Shown piece after piece: positions 51,429 through 59,327 of a stretch of DNA of 64,000 nucleotides. Made by a program: the position numbers and the translations under genes. Numbering within the stretch: position 1 is the first letter of the stretch; every line of letters begins with the position of its first letter. Origin of the DNA: DASXRA01 sp963737425 (lineage in GTDB: Bacteria; Actinomycetota; Actinomycetes; Mycobacteriales; Jatrophihabitantaceae); the NCBI GenBank assembly GCA_963737425.1, contig CAVTSX010000010.1, positions 1,254,869 to 1,318,868 of the forward strand, read 5' to 3'. The notes under the pieces are model-generated. The model made no database searches. It saw only the letters and a program-made list of their open reading frames with translations, and was not told the DNA's origin.

Positions 51429-52238
51429 CTACGTGCATTCGGACGGTGATCGTCGGTCATCGCTACTCCGCGCGTCGGCGTGGAAGCGGCGCAACTGCGC
51501 CACAACCGCGTGAACCGTTGCGTCCAACCACGCGCGTCCGTTCTCGGCGCTCGCGGCGGCGGGGTTGTCGCTGTACCCGTCGATGTCGCGCCAGTTCTGC
51601 TGGTCCTCGGCCAGGTACGGGCCGTGAAATCCCTCTGGTCTGCTGCTGAACTGGCCCGCGCGTACGGGCATCGTGGCGGCGCGAACGAGGTCGGGCCGCA
51701 AGGCCATGACGACGGAGGTCTCGAACGCGCCGGCGTGGCCCGGCAGGCGCGTGAGTTCGTGCGCCCCACAGGCGACGAGCGCGTCCCACGCCATGACCCA
51801 GTACGACCCGGCGCCGACGGTGATATCGCGCGCCAGAGCCACCTCACGAGCGACGACGTTGACGATGTCGGCGTTGCCGCCATGCCCGTTCAGCACGAAG
51901 ATCTGGCGGAAGCCTGCATCGACGAGCGACCCGCACATCTCGATCAGCAATTGCTGGTAGGTCGCTGCCGAAACCGAGATCGTCGCCCCGAACGGAAGGT
52001 GGTGACGCGAATATCCGACCGGCAGCGTCGGCGCAACGACCACCCGGAACTCGTCGCGAAGCGCGGTAGCCGCCCGATGCGCGATCTCGGTGACCACGAG
52101 AGTGTCCGTACCCGTGGGTAGATGCGGACCGTGCTGCTCGCACGCGCCGACCGGAAGCACGAGCAGGTCGGACGGTCTGGCGACGAGGTCCAGGCGCGTC
52201 GCAAGGTCGAAGGACTGCAGCGGGTCACGTGCGGTCAT
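51429..52238 (-). CDS. Creatininase-family amidohydrolase
   Basis: The protein has 269 residues. The binuclear metal motifs are present: LPVGACEQHGPHLPTGTDTLV (Glu, His, Asp), SRHHLPFGATIS, FVLNGHGGNAD and GHAGAFETSVV (Glu). The family includes creatininase, the mycofactocin peptidase MftE and the riboflavin-pathway ArfB, all hydrolysing C-N bonds in cyclic or formyl amides. It overlaps the oxidoreductase stop (ATGA). An unknown lactam or amide is the likely substrate; creatinine is unlikely without creatinase nearby. Confidence 0.9.
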   Translation of the reverse strand: MTARDPLQSFDLATRLDLVARPSDLLVLPVGACEQHGPHLPTGTDTLVVTEIAHRAATALRDEFRVVVAPTLPVGYSRHHLPFGATISVSAATYQQLLIEMCGSLVDAGFRQIFVLNGHGGNADIVNVVAREVALARDITVGAGSYWVMAWDALVACGAHELTRLPGHAGAFETSVVMALRPDLVRAATMPVRAGQFSSRPEGFHGPYLAEDQQNWRDIDGYSDNPAAASAENGRAWLDATVHAVVAQLRRFHADARSSDDRRSPSECT

Positions 52239-53263
52239 GGCGCGGCCGCTTCCATCGCCTTGCTGCGCAGGTCGATCTGGCGTGCCTCACGCATGGAGCG
52301 CACTACGGCTGCGGTCAATTCCAGGCTGGCCAGGCCGTCGAGCGTCGTCGGTCCGGGCACCACCCGGCCGTGCACGGCGTCGACGAAATGCGCCAATTGG
52401 CCATCGAAGGACACGCTGTTCCAGTCGGCGTCGAGGCACTGCTCCACGTGAGAATCGCCGTCGTCGAAAGCCAAACGGCCCTCTCGTCGCACGATCTCGG
52501 CCGAACCGCTCGGACCCAACACCCGGAAATGCCCCGGTGGCAGGGCCGGGAAGAGCCAGCCGACCTCCAGTCGCGCCAGGTCGCCGTTGTCCCACTCGAC
52601 CGTCGCTGCCACGAAGTTCTCGCTCGGAAAGGCCGGTGACGTGCAGCGTCCCGCCGCGCTCACCCGGGTCGGCCTGGCCCCGGTCAGGAACGCGACGTAG
52701 TCGACGAGATGTGCTCCCTCATGGACGAACGAGGGCGCTCGCTGCAGGAATCTCGTCATGCGGCCCAGATGTGCGGCATCGGCCGGGTCGTATCGCTCGT
52801 CGTAGGCGCCCAGGGTGAACACGAGCGGGCGGCCCAGGCGTCCGCTCGCGATCGCCTCGCGCACTGACTGCACGAGTGGCGAGAAGCGGTTGACGAAACC
52901 GACCTGGACGATCCGGTCGCTGCCCGCTGCCCGCGCGTGCAGGCGCCGCGCGTCGGCCAGCTCGGTGGCCATAGGTTTCTCGCACAGCACGTGCAGGTTG
53001 TGATCGAGCGCTTCGTGCGCCAGCGCCGCCGTGACGTCGGGAGGCGTCGCCACGATGGCGGCCTGCGGGGATCGGGCCATCGCGGCGGAAAGTTCCGCGA
53101 ACGCCGGCACGCCGTATTCCGCGGCGATCGCCGATCGGCGGCCCTCGTCCGGATCGACCACGGCAACCAGTTCGGCCGCAGCGGATCTGCCCAGCGCAGG
53201 CAGGTGCGCGCTGGCGGCGATATCGCCGCAGCCGATCAGCACGATCCGAAGCGGATTGGTCAT
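52235..53263 (-). CDS. Gfo/Idh/MocA-family oxidoreductase
   Basis: The protein has 342 residues. The NAD(P) fold has IVLIGCGDIAASAHLPAL and VATPPDVTAALAHEALDHNLHVLCEKPMA with the catalytic Lys of EKP. The C-terminal sheet domain has FVHEGAHLVDYVAFLTG with the usual D-x3-H-like pair changed to HEGAHLVD. These enzymes oxidise or reduce sugar, inositol or amino-sugar hydroxyls. It overlaps its neighbours on both sides by four bases. Confidence 0.92.
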   Translation of the reverse strand: MTNPLRIVLIGCGDIAASAHLPALGRSAAAELVAVVDPDEGRRSAIAAEYGVPAFAELSAAMARSPQAAIVATPPDVTAALAHEALDHNLHVLCEKPMATELADARRLHARAAGSDRIVQVGFVNRFSPLVQSVREAIASGRLGRPLVFTLGAYDERYDPADAAHLGRMTRFLQRAPSFVHEGAHLVDYVAFLTGARPTRVSAAGRCTSPAFPSENFVAATVEWDNGDLARLEVGWLFPALPPGHFRVLGPSGSAEIVRREGRLAFDDGDSHVEQCLDADWNSVSFDGQLAHFVDAVHGRVVPGPTTLDGLASLELTAAVVRSMREARQIDLRSKAMEAAAP

Positions 53264-54147
53264 GCCGCCCCGAAGAACCGTTTCCAGTTTTCGTGGACGA
53301 TCGCATCGCGGGCCTGATCGGGTATGCGCGGCAACCTCGTGCCCTCGACGATGTCGTTCACGGCGGCCAGACCAGCGATGGCATCAGCCGTCGTCCCGTT
53401 GGGAAAGTCGCTGCCCAGCAGCAGTTTGTGCATGACCCCGTATTCGGTTGCGGTCGCCAGTGCCTGCCAGAACCGCCACGGCCGGAAATGCAGCGCGGAA
53501 ATGTCGCTGAACACGCGCGGGCTCTTGCGGATGAGCGCGACCGTATCTTCCTCCCAGGGGTGCCCGAGGTGGGCGATGATGATGCGCAGCGCCGGATGCG
53601 CCATGATCAGCGGCTCGAGCAGCAGCGGCTTGGCGAACTCGAGGCGCGCCTTGCTCGGATACGTCGTGCCCATGTGGACCATCACCGGCAGGTCGCGGCG
53701 TTCGCATTCCGCGAAGAGCGGCCAGTAGGCCGGGTCCCGCGGGTCGAAATGCTGGTACACCGGCCCGACCTTGAGGCCGCGCAGGCCGAGTTCGTCGACG
53801 CAGTAGCGAAACTGCTCGACGCAATCGGCATCGGTCGGGTCGACCGATGCCCAGCCTTCGAGCTTGTCCGGATGCTCTCGCGCGTAGTCGGCGATGACCT
53901 CGTTGGGCGCGTCGTAGCCCGTGGCCTTTGCCCGCAAGCCGAACACGATGACCCGGTCGGCATCGGCGGTGGCCGCCAGGTGTTCTTTCGGACGCGCGTC
54001 GTTGGAATGCAGGTCGAGGCTCGGGGCGTACGCACGCCCGCCCGAGGTCTCGATCTTGACCAGCTTGGCGGCCAGCGCCTCCTGGACGAGCTGCTCCTCG
54101 AGATGATCGGGATACCAGAAGACGTGGGTGTGGACGTCTACGATCAT
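53260..54147 (-). CDS. Amidohydrolase 2, ACMSD-like metal hydrolase
   Basis: The protein has 295 residues. Metal ligands are in VDVHTHVFWYPD, VGPVYQHFDP, VMVHMGTTYPSK, IIAHLGHPWEED and LLLGSDFPNG (Asp). The family includes decarboxylases and hydrolases of the aminocarboxymuconate-semialdehyde type. It is the first gene of the operon amidohydrolase, Gfo/Idh/MocA, creatininase, IclR. The upstream gap 54148-54229 holds repeated GGTTC units around 54161-54179. Confidence 0.9.
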   Translation of the reverse strand: MIVDVHTHVFWYPDHLEEQLVQEALAAKLVKIETSGGRAYAPSLDLHSNDARPKEHLAATADADRVIVFGLRAKATGYDAPNEVIADYAREHPDKLEGWASVDPTDADCVEQFRYCVDELGLRGLKVGPVYQHFDPRDPAYWPLFAECERRDLPVMVHMGTTYPSKARLEFAKPLLLEPLIMAHPALRIIIAHLGHPWEEDTVALIRKSPRVFSDISALHFRPWRFWQALATATEYGVMHKLLLGSDFPNGTTADAIAGLAAVNDIVEGTRLPRIPDQARDAIVHENWKRFFGAA

Positions 54148-54229
54148 TGCCCACCTGATTCGGTTCAGTTCGGTTCGGTGAAACCTGGTTTTGTATACTG
54201 ACCACGCTAAGGCCCACGCTCAGATGGTG

Positions 54230-55102
54230 TCAACGAGCGGTTTCTGAAGGCCTTGCCGGATCGGGCAAATCCCGCGCCGCCGCGCACGCGGCCTGATCGC
54301 GACACCGGACGCAGTCGGCGAACTCGCACAGGCCCGCAGTCGGCACGTTCCGGAATCGCTCGGTGGCGGTCGCGAGGATCTCCGCCGCGTCGAATACCCG
54401 CCAGCGGCTCGAGCCGACCGATCGAGTTCGCTCTACCGGGTCGACGGCATCGGCCAGGCGCTCGAACCCGCGTGAGCAACCGCCGTGCACTGCCTCGACG
54501 ACACGACCGTCAGAAAGCAGTGCCCAGCGATGCAGCAGCCGCAGACCGGCGCCGGCTTCGGCCAGGTGGAGCAGCGTCATCGCGTCCAGGCCGACGCCCA
54601 TGCAGACCACGGCGCCGCCACGTGCCACCAGTTCGGCCAGCGGCGCGTACACGTCGGCCGCGGTCTGTCCACCCACCAGGCCGACTGCGTCCGGGCCGAT
54701 CGCGGTGAACGAGTTCAGCGGATGGTCGCCGCGGACCCGGCTCGGATTCCGAAGCACCGCTGCAGGAACCGCCCCCATGGCCGGGTCGACGAACTCCGCG
54801 GTGACGTCGAAGCCTTGTGACGGGACGGTGCCCGGCGGCGGGATGCTGCCGTCGTCCTCGGAATTGAACGGCCAACTGGGCGCGCCGGCCGGCTTCGGAG
54901 CGCGGCAGAACCGGAAGCTCGACGTAGGCACGAGGGCGGTGCAGCCGGCACCGAGCAGGCCCTGCACCACGCCGTCCGGGCCGTCGACGACGTGCCCGAA
55001 CGACCGCAGCGACGAGTGGACGCACACCGGGCGCCCAGCGAGCCCGGCGTCCCGCGCGGCTGCCGTGATGTCGGCCGTGGCTAGTGCGCGCTCGTGTACC
55101 AC
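54230..55102 (-). CDS. AAC(3)-type N-acetyltransferase with Cys-rich tail
   Basis: The predicted protein has 290 residues. The Antibiotic_NAT fold shows in VCVHSSLRSFGHVVDGPDGVVQGLL, DHPLNSFTAIG with His127, and VCMGVGLDAMTLLHLAEAG. Known relatives acetylate the 3-amino group of aminoglycosides, but many family members have other substrates. The C-terminus has Cys259, 264, 267 and 273 (C-x4-C-x2-C-x5-C), which could bind a metal. GTG 55102 follows GAGGG and overlaps the end of the upstream secreted-enzyme gene by 22 bases. Given the catabolic setting, a natural amino sugar may be the substrate rather than a drug. Confidence 0.85.
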   Translation of the reverse strand: MVHERALATADITAAARDAGLAGRPVCVHSSLRSFGHVVDGPDGVVQGLLGAGCTALVPTSSFRFCRAPKPAGAPSWPFNSEDDGSIPPPGTVPSQGFDVTAEFVDPAMGAVPAAVLRNPSRVRGDHPLNSFTAIGPDAVGLVGGQTAADVYAPLAELVARGGAVVCMGVGLDAMTLLHLAEAGAGLRLLHRWALLSDGRVVEAVHGGCSRGFERLADAVDPVERTRSVGSSRWRVFDAAEILATATERFRNVPTAGLCEFADCVRCRDQAACAAARDLPDPARPSETAR

Positions 55103-57531
55103 GCCTGCACCCTCAGCGGGCCGGACATTCCGGAGAGATCGATCGTGCCGGACGCCCGGTCGACACCCGGCACGGGGCGACCGTTCACGGTGACCACGGT
55201 CAAGGTGTTTCCGGCCGGAACCCGCAGGCGCAGTTGCAGCGACGCCGGGGCGTGCGCCGGAACGTCGACGGCGGCCGTCACCAGGTGGTGGCTCAGTTGC
55301 GAGTGAATCCGGTACGACAGCGGCCCGAATGCGGTCGGGGCACCTTCGACCGAGATCGTCTTGCCGTCGGCGAGCCACGCGCGTGGCGTGGCGAATGCCA
55401 ACTGCAGGCCGACCGGTGCCACGTTCGCGTCGTCGACTTCGTGAACCAGCATCTGGTGCAGGGTGTCGAGGAACATGGTGTTGTTCGCGCCGTTGGGTGC
55501 CTGGTACATGGCCCGGTAGTACTCGTCGGGCGTCCACCCGTCGTGCGCGCTCGGGGGCGTGCACGGCTGGCCGATCGCGCAGTAGCCCGACTGCAGCGGC
55601 CACTTCGTCGCGATCGGCCCGATGTTGTCGGACTCTCCGGCGACGAACGTCCCGCGGGTCATGCCTGCGGCCAGCTTGCCGTAGAGGCTCAGGACGAGCT
55701 GATCGGCCTGATCGTTGTCGGCCAGGAAATTCGTCTGCTCGACGCCGTACACGTCGTCGACGGCGCTGTCCCTGGCGCGCAGCAGGCCGAGCAGGCGCGA
55801 GCCGTGGTCGTAGGCGTACTTAAGGGTCGCCTGCGCCTGCGGGCTGCCCGGCGCGTACGCACCGGCCGCGAAGCCGTACCACGCCACGAGGTTCCAGTAG
55901 CCGCCGAGCGTTGTCGCCGTGATCGGGTCGAAGGGCCCGGTGCCGTCGAGCAGATCGGCCGGCGTGAACAGCGAACCGTCCGGCAGGGTGGCGCTCGACG
56001 CGCTGACCGCGCTGCCGAACGCCGTCTCCAGCGAGGCTGCCACCGGTGTGTACGTGTCGACGAGGTCCTGGCGCCCGATGTCGTGCCACACGCCGAGCAT
56101 CGCCTTCAGGCCCTTGATGGCGACCCCGATCTGGTGCAGGCCGTACACGTCGTGGTTGATGTCGCTGGAGTACTGCTGCGGCTCCAGCAGACCGTTCGGG
56201 TCGGCCGCCTGCTGCGCCGCGAGGTCGGCCGCGTAGCCGGCGTACGCGGCATCGTTGCTCTCGATGAACGCCTTGTCGCCGGTAAGCCGGTAGTAGTCCG
56301 CCGCGTGGAAGAGCTTCTCGCCTTCCTCCCAGTTACGACGGTCGGACCCCTTCGACAGAGGCAGCAGTGCCTGCAGCGACGCCTGGTAGGCGTCGGTGAA
56401 TCCGTACGCGCCCAAGGTGCCGACCGTGTCGCTGCTCTCGGGCTGGTAGAACGCCTCGTAGGCATTGCCGAGGCTGTAGCGCCACGTCATGAACAGGTTC
56501 TGGATGAGCAGGTTGCGCTGCGCGTCCATGACCAGTGGTTCCGGGACCGAGAACCTCGCGCCCTGCGCCAGGCGCCCGTTCCAGTACTCCGACGTCCCAG
56601 CCAACGCGGTCGCGTAACCTCCTGCATCCGCCGTCACGTCAGGGGCGTCCGCGGCGGCGTCGTTGACTCGCACGATGTAGACGCTGTCGCTGGGACGCCC
56701 CAGGCCGACGTCGTAGACGAGGTTGCCGCCCGAGTACGTCGCTCCCGGTGAGAAATACAGATAGGTCTTGCCGGCCGAATCGACCAGGCGGTTTCCGTCC
56801 TGCACCAGGTTGCACGTCGGGCATTCCTGCACGCGGATCTGGGTGGCGTTCAGGTGCGAACTACCCGGGTCGGCTGAGATCTTCACGTAGCTGGCCAGCA
56901 GACCGGTGCCGGGGATGTCGGTGGCGAAGGACTCCTGCTGGTAGCGCACGCCGTCGTGGTCGCGATAGGTCGTGTCGAGCACCGGCAGGTATCCATTGCG
57001 CAGGCGGGGTGTTGCGAGGTCGGCCAGGCACTCGCCGTAGCGCTCGGCACCGGACGTCCCGATGAACACGCGCATGCTGCGGTTGCCGCTCTTGGTGGAG
57101 ATGATCTGGCTGCCGTCTGCGACGTGCAACGCGACGCTGCCCGGATCAGCCGGCCCGACCGGTTGCCCGAACGGCAGGTAATACACGCCGGAGTCGGTCA
57201 GATAGCTGCCGCTCGCGGCTGGTGCCAGCGAATACATCAGCGGCGTCAGATCGTTCTTGACGTTGTCGTAGGACGGCCCGCCGGGTGCCGCGAGGGCTGC
57301 CTTACCCATGAGGTCGGTGCCAGAGTTGAGTGCCTGTTCGACGTTCGCCTTGTACGCGTCGCTCAACGCGAGCGCGGGCGCGCTGCTAGGGCAGCCGACG
57401 GTTCCTGGTACTCGGGGCACAGCCTGCGCGACGCTGTGCGCGAAGGCGAAAGGTGCCAACATGACGATGCCGGCGGCCAGCGCCGACGTCCGGCGGTGAC
57501 GAATGTGCCGACGCAGACGCTGGTGCGTCAT
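55081..57531 (-). CDS. Large secreted enzyme with helical-toroid (six-hairpin glycosidase-like) fold
   Basis: The predicted protein has 816 residues. The signal peptide (RRHIRHRRTSALAAGIVMLAPFAFAHSVAQA) suggests Sec or Tat export. An N-terminal beta region (about 60-330) is followed by a helical part with NLLIQNLFMTWRYSLGNAYEAFYQPE, NWEEGEKLFHAADYYRLTGD, LGGYWNLVAWYGFA and KWPLQSGYCAIG, in the style of six-hairpin glycosidases. A C-terminal beta domain holds VTVNGRPVPGV. I cannot name a GH family or the catalytic acids. ATG 57531 follows GAGG. It is divergent from the dimethylformamidase-like gene, with a shared dyad between them. Confidence 0.75.
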   Translation of the reverse strand: MTHQRLRRHIRHRRTSALAAGIVMLAPFAFAHSVAQAVPRVPGTVGCPSSAPALALSDAYKANVEQALNSGTDLMGKAALAAPGGPSYDNVKNDLTPLMYSLAPAASGSYLTDSGVYYLPFGQPVGPADPGSVALHVADGSQIISTKSGNRSMRVFIGTSGAERYGECLADLATPRLRNGYLPVLDTTYRDHDGVRYQQESFATDIPGTGLLASYVKISADPGSSHLNATQIRVQECPTCNLVQDGNRLVDSAGKTYLYFSPGATYSGGNLVYDVGLGRPSDSVYIVRVNDAAADAPDVTADAGGYATALAGTSEYWNGRLAQGARFSVPEPLVMDAQRNLLIQNLFMTWRYSLGNAYEAFYQPESSDTVGTLGAYGFTDAYQASLQALLPLSKGSDRRNWEEGEKLFHAADYYRLTGDKAFIESNDAAYAGYAADLAAQQAADPNGLLEPQQYSSDINHDVYGLHQIGVAIKGLKAMLGVWHDIGRQDLVDTYTPVAASLETAFGSAVSASSATLPDGSLFTPADLLDGTGPFDPITATTLGGYWNLVAWYGFAAGAYAPGSPQAQATLKYAYDHGSRLLGLLRARDSAVDDVYGVEQTNFLADNDQADQLVLSLYGKLAAGMTRGTFVAGESDNIGPIATKWPLQSGYCAIGQPCTPPSAHDGWTPDEYYRAMYQAPNGANNTMFLDTLHQMLVHEVDDANVAPVGLQLAFATPRAWLADGKTISVEGAPTAFGPLSYRIHSQLSHHLVTAAVDVPAHAPASLQLRLRVPAGNTLTVVTVNGRPVPGVDRASGTIDLSGMSGPLRVQAWYTSAH

Positions 57532-57557
57532 GGCAACCTCCAAGTTCAAGGGCATTA

Positions 57558-57573
57558 GTTCACAATGCTGAAC
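57558..57573. promoter_or_regulatory. Dyad in the divergent promoter of the secreted enzyme and DMFase-like genes
   Basis: GTTCA-CAATGC-TGAAC is a perfect inverted repeat in the 111-bp gap between the starts at 57531 and 57643. IclR-type and GntR-type repressors bind dyads of this size, so a single regulator could control both genes. The protein that binds is unknown. Confidence 0.4.
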
Positions 57574-57642
57574 CAAGGTCTATGTTGCTAGATTAATGAA
57601 GAATTGTCGCCACTGTCAACAGTCCGCCGACGAGGAGTCCTG

Positions 57643-59202
57643 ATGCTGCTGGGGTACGTGAGCGATGAGAACTTCGTTGCGGTCGCGGACGCTGCCGTCG
57701 AACTGATCAGCAACGGGCGCTCGTACGAGGCGCATTCGCGGGCATCCGGGGCGGTCCATACCGCGGCCCCGCCCGGCGTCTACGAGGTGGTCATCAACCG
57801 GGACGGGTACGGTCCGAAGCGCACGACGGCCGAGCTCACCGAGGGAAACCCGCTCCAACTTCGGCTGTTGAGCGATCGCGTGCTGGGTTACGCGTGGCCG
57901 AAATGGGCCGCTGCGGGCGAGAGCGCTGAGGTACGCGTGCACTCCCCCGCGCCGTATCAGGTCGAGCTCTGGCGCTACGGGTGGCAGAAGGAACTCGTGC
58001 GACCACTCGGCTATGACAGCCATGCTCCGGGCGCCACCCGCCGGATCACGCCCGACGGCGACTACACCCGCCACGGCGTCGGCTGGCACGACCCGTTGAC
58101 GGTGGCCGCGCCGGACCGTTCCGGGCTGTACTTCCTGCACGTCCACACCGCGACCGGACAGTTCACGTCGTTTCCGTGGATCGTCGCACCGGCGGCACCC
58201 CAGGCGCAGGTCGCCGTGCTGGCCTCGTCGGCCACCTGGAACGCGTACAACAACTTCGGCGGCCGCAGCAACTACATCGACCCCATCGCACTTTCGCCGA
58301 CGCCATCGGTCAATCGCCGTCAGGACCTCGAACGCTATGCGCGACCGGACGCCGAGGTATGGCCGGTCGACGACTACGCCCCGCTGTCGTTCGACCGCCC
58401 CGAACCGGCGAACGCCGTGCCACTCGACGAGCAGATCACCGACCCCGTCCAGGGCAGAGACGCGTGCGGGCTGGCCTCGGCCGAGTGGCGCCTGCTGGGC
58501 TGGCTGGAACGTCAGAACGTGGGCTACGACCTCTACGCCGACGTTCAACTGCACTTCGGCGAGGTCGATCTCGACGCCTACCGGGTGCTGGTCCTCAACA
58601 CACATCCGGAGTACTGGTCGCGGAACATGTACGACCGCGTACGCGCCTGGGTGCACGACCGCGGTGGCCGGCTCATGTATCTCGGCGGCAACGGGGTCAA
58701 CTGCGAGATCGAGCTGCCCGATCCGCAGACCATGCTGGTGCGCAACGGCGACGGGCGCGTGCTCGACGCCGACCGCCCCGGCCTGCAGAGCCGGTTCGGC
58801 ATGCGCTACGAACCCGAGGCGAACCTGCTCGGTGTGGGATTCACCCGGGCGGGCATGATGACCGGCGCGCCGTACCAGGTTCGCGACGCCACGCACTGGG
58901 TGTTCGAGGGAACCGGCCTGCGCGCCGACGACCTGTTCGGTCGGCAGTGCCTGCACACCCGCTGCCCGGGTGGAGCGTCCGGACACGAGATGGACAAGCT
59001 CTCCCCCAGTTCGCCGCCCGGGACGAAACTGCTTGCCAAAGGAATCAATCCGGGCGGCTCCGGCGCCGAGATGGCGTATTACGAAGTGCCGAGCGGCGGC
59101 GCGGTATTCGCCGCCGGCTCGATCAACTACCCCTGCTCCCTGCCCGTCGACGACGCAATCTCGCAGGTCACGATGAATGTGCTGCGCCGCTTTCTCGACT
59201 GA
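57643..59202 (+). CDS. N,N-dimethylformamidase large-subunit-like protein
   Basis: The predicted protein has 519 residues. The C-terminal two thirds contain SATWNAYNNFGGRSNYID, VLVLNTHPEYWSRNMYDRVRAWVHDRGGRLMYLGGNG, RPGLQSRFGMRYEPE and a late GAVFAAGSINYPCSL, which follow the pattern of the DMFase beta/large subunit C-terminal domain. The Fe ligands of DMFase (two Tyr and one Glu) have plausible counterparts (for example Tyr of HPEYW), but I cannot verify them. No small subunit is nearby. ATG 57643 follows GAGGAG. There is no signal peptide, unlike the divergent partner enzyme. It may hydrolyse an N-alkyl amide. Confidence 0.8.
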   Translation: MLLGYVSDENFVAVADAAVELISNGRSYEAHSRASGAVHTAAPPGVYEVVINRDGYGPKRTTAELTEGNPLQLRLLSDRVLGYAWPKWAAAGESAEVRVHSPAPYQVELWRYGWQKELVRPLGYDSHAPGATRRITPDGDYTRHGVGWHDPLTVAAPDRSGLYFLHVHTATGQFTSFPWIVAPAAPQAQVAVLASSATWNAYNNFGGRSNYIDPIALSPTPSVNRRQDLERYARPDAEVWPVDDYAPLSFDRPEPANAVPLDEQITDPVQGRDACGLASAEWRLLGWLERQNVGYDLYADVQLHFGEVDLDAYRVLVLNTHPEYWSRNMYDRVRAWVHDRGGRLMYLGGNGVNCEIELPDPQTMLVRNGDGRVLDADRPGLQSRFGMRYEPEANLLGVGFTRAGMMTGAPYQVRDATHWVFEGTGLRADDLFGRQCLHTRCPGGASGHEMDKLSPSSPPGTKLLAKGINPGGSGAEMAYYEVPSGGAVFAAGSINYPCSLPVDDAISQVTMNVLRRFLD

Positions 59203-59210
59203 GGCCACGC

Positions 59211-59270
59211 GTCTTGATCATCTCTGGCGAAACCGCGAGCGATGGCGGACTCAGCAGAGATGATCAAGAC
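59211..59270. repeat. Long perfect inverted repeat between convergent genes
   Basis: Arms GTCTTGATCATCTCT (59211-59225) and AGAGATGATCAAGAC (59256-59270) are perfectly complementary over 15 bp with a 30-base loop. It lies between the DMFase-like gene (ends 59202) and the UxaA-type gene (ends 59328, opposite strand), so it could be a bidirectional terminator. The AT-rich, precise arms are also typical of REP-like or MITE-like repeats. Confidence 0.7.
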
Positions 59271-59327
59271 TCGTGCGAGAGGTCCGGGAGCGTCGCACCC
59301 GTCCAGGCGCGATATACGCCTGTAGTA

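Noticed and set aside
54148..54229. Promoter with TTGACA and TATACA upstream of the ACMSD-like amidohydrolase
   Set aside because: The two hexamers on the minus strand are about 30 bp apart, too far for one sigma-70 promoter.
54230..55102. Acquired aminoglycoside-resistance gene
   Set aside because: There are no integron, transposon or plasmid features around it; base composition matches the neighbours and it is coupled to a catabolic gene.
55084..56751. Plus-strand open frame of 555 codons opposite the secreted enzyme
   Set aside because: It is Arg/Val/Asp-rich shadow sequence; the minus strand has signal peptide, domains and ribosome site.
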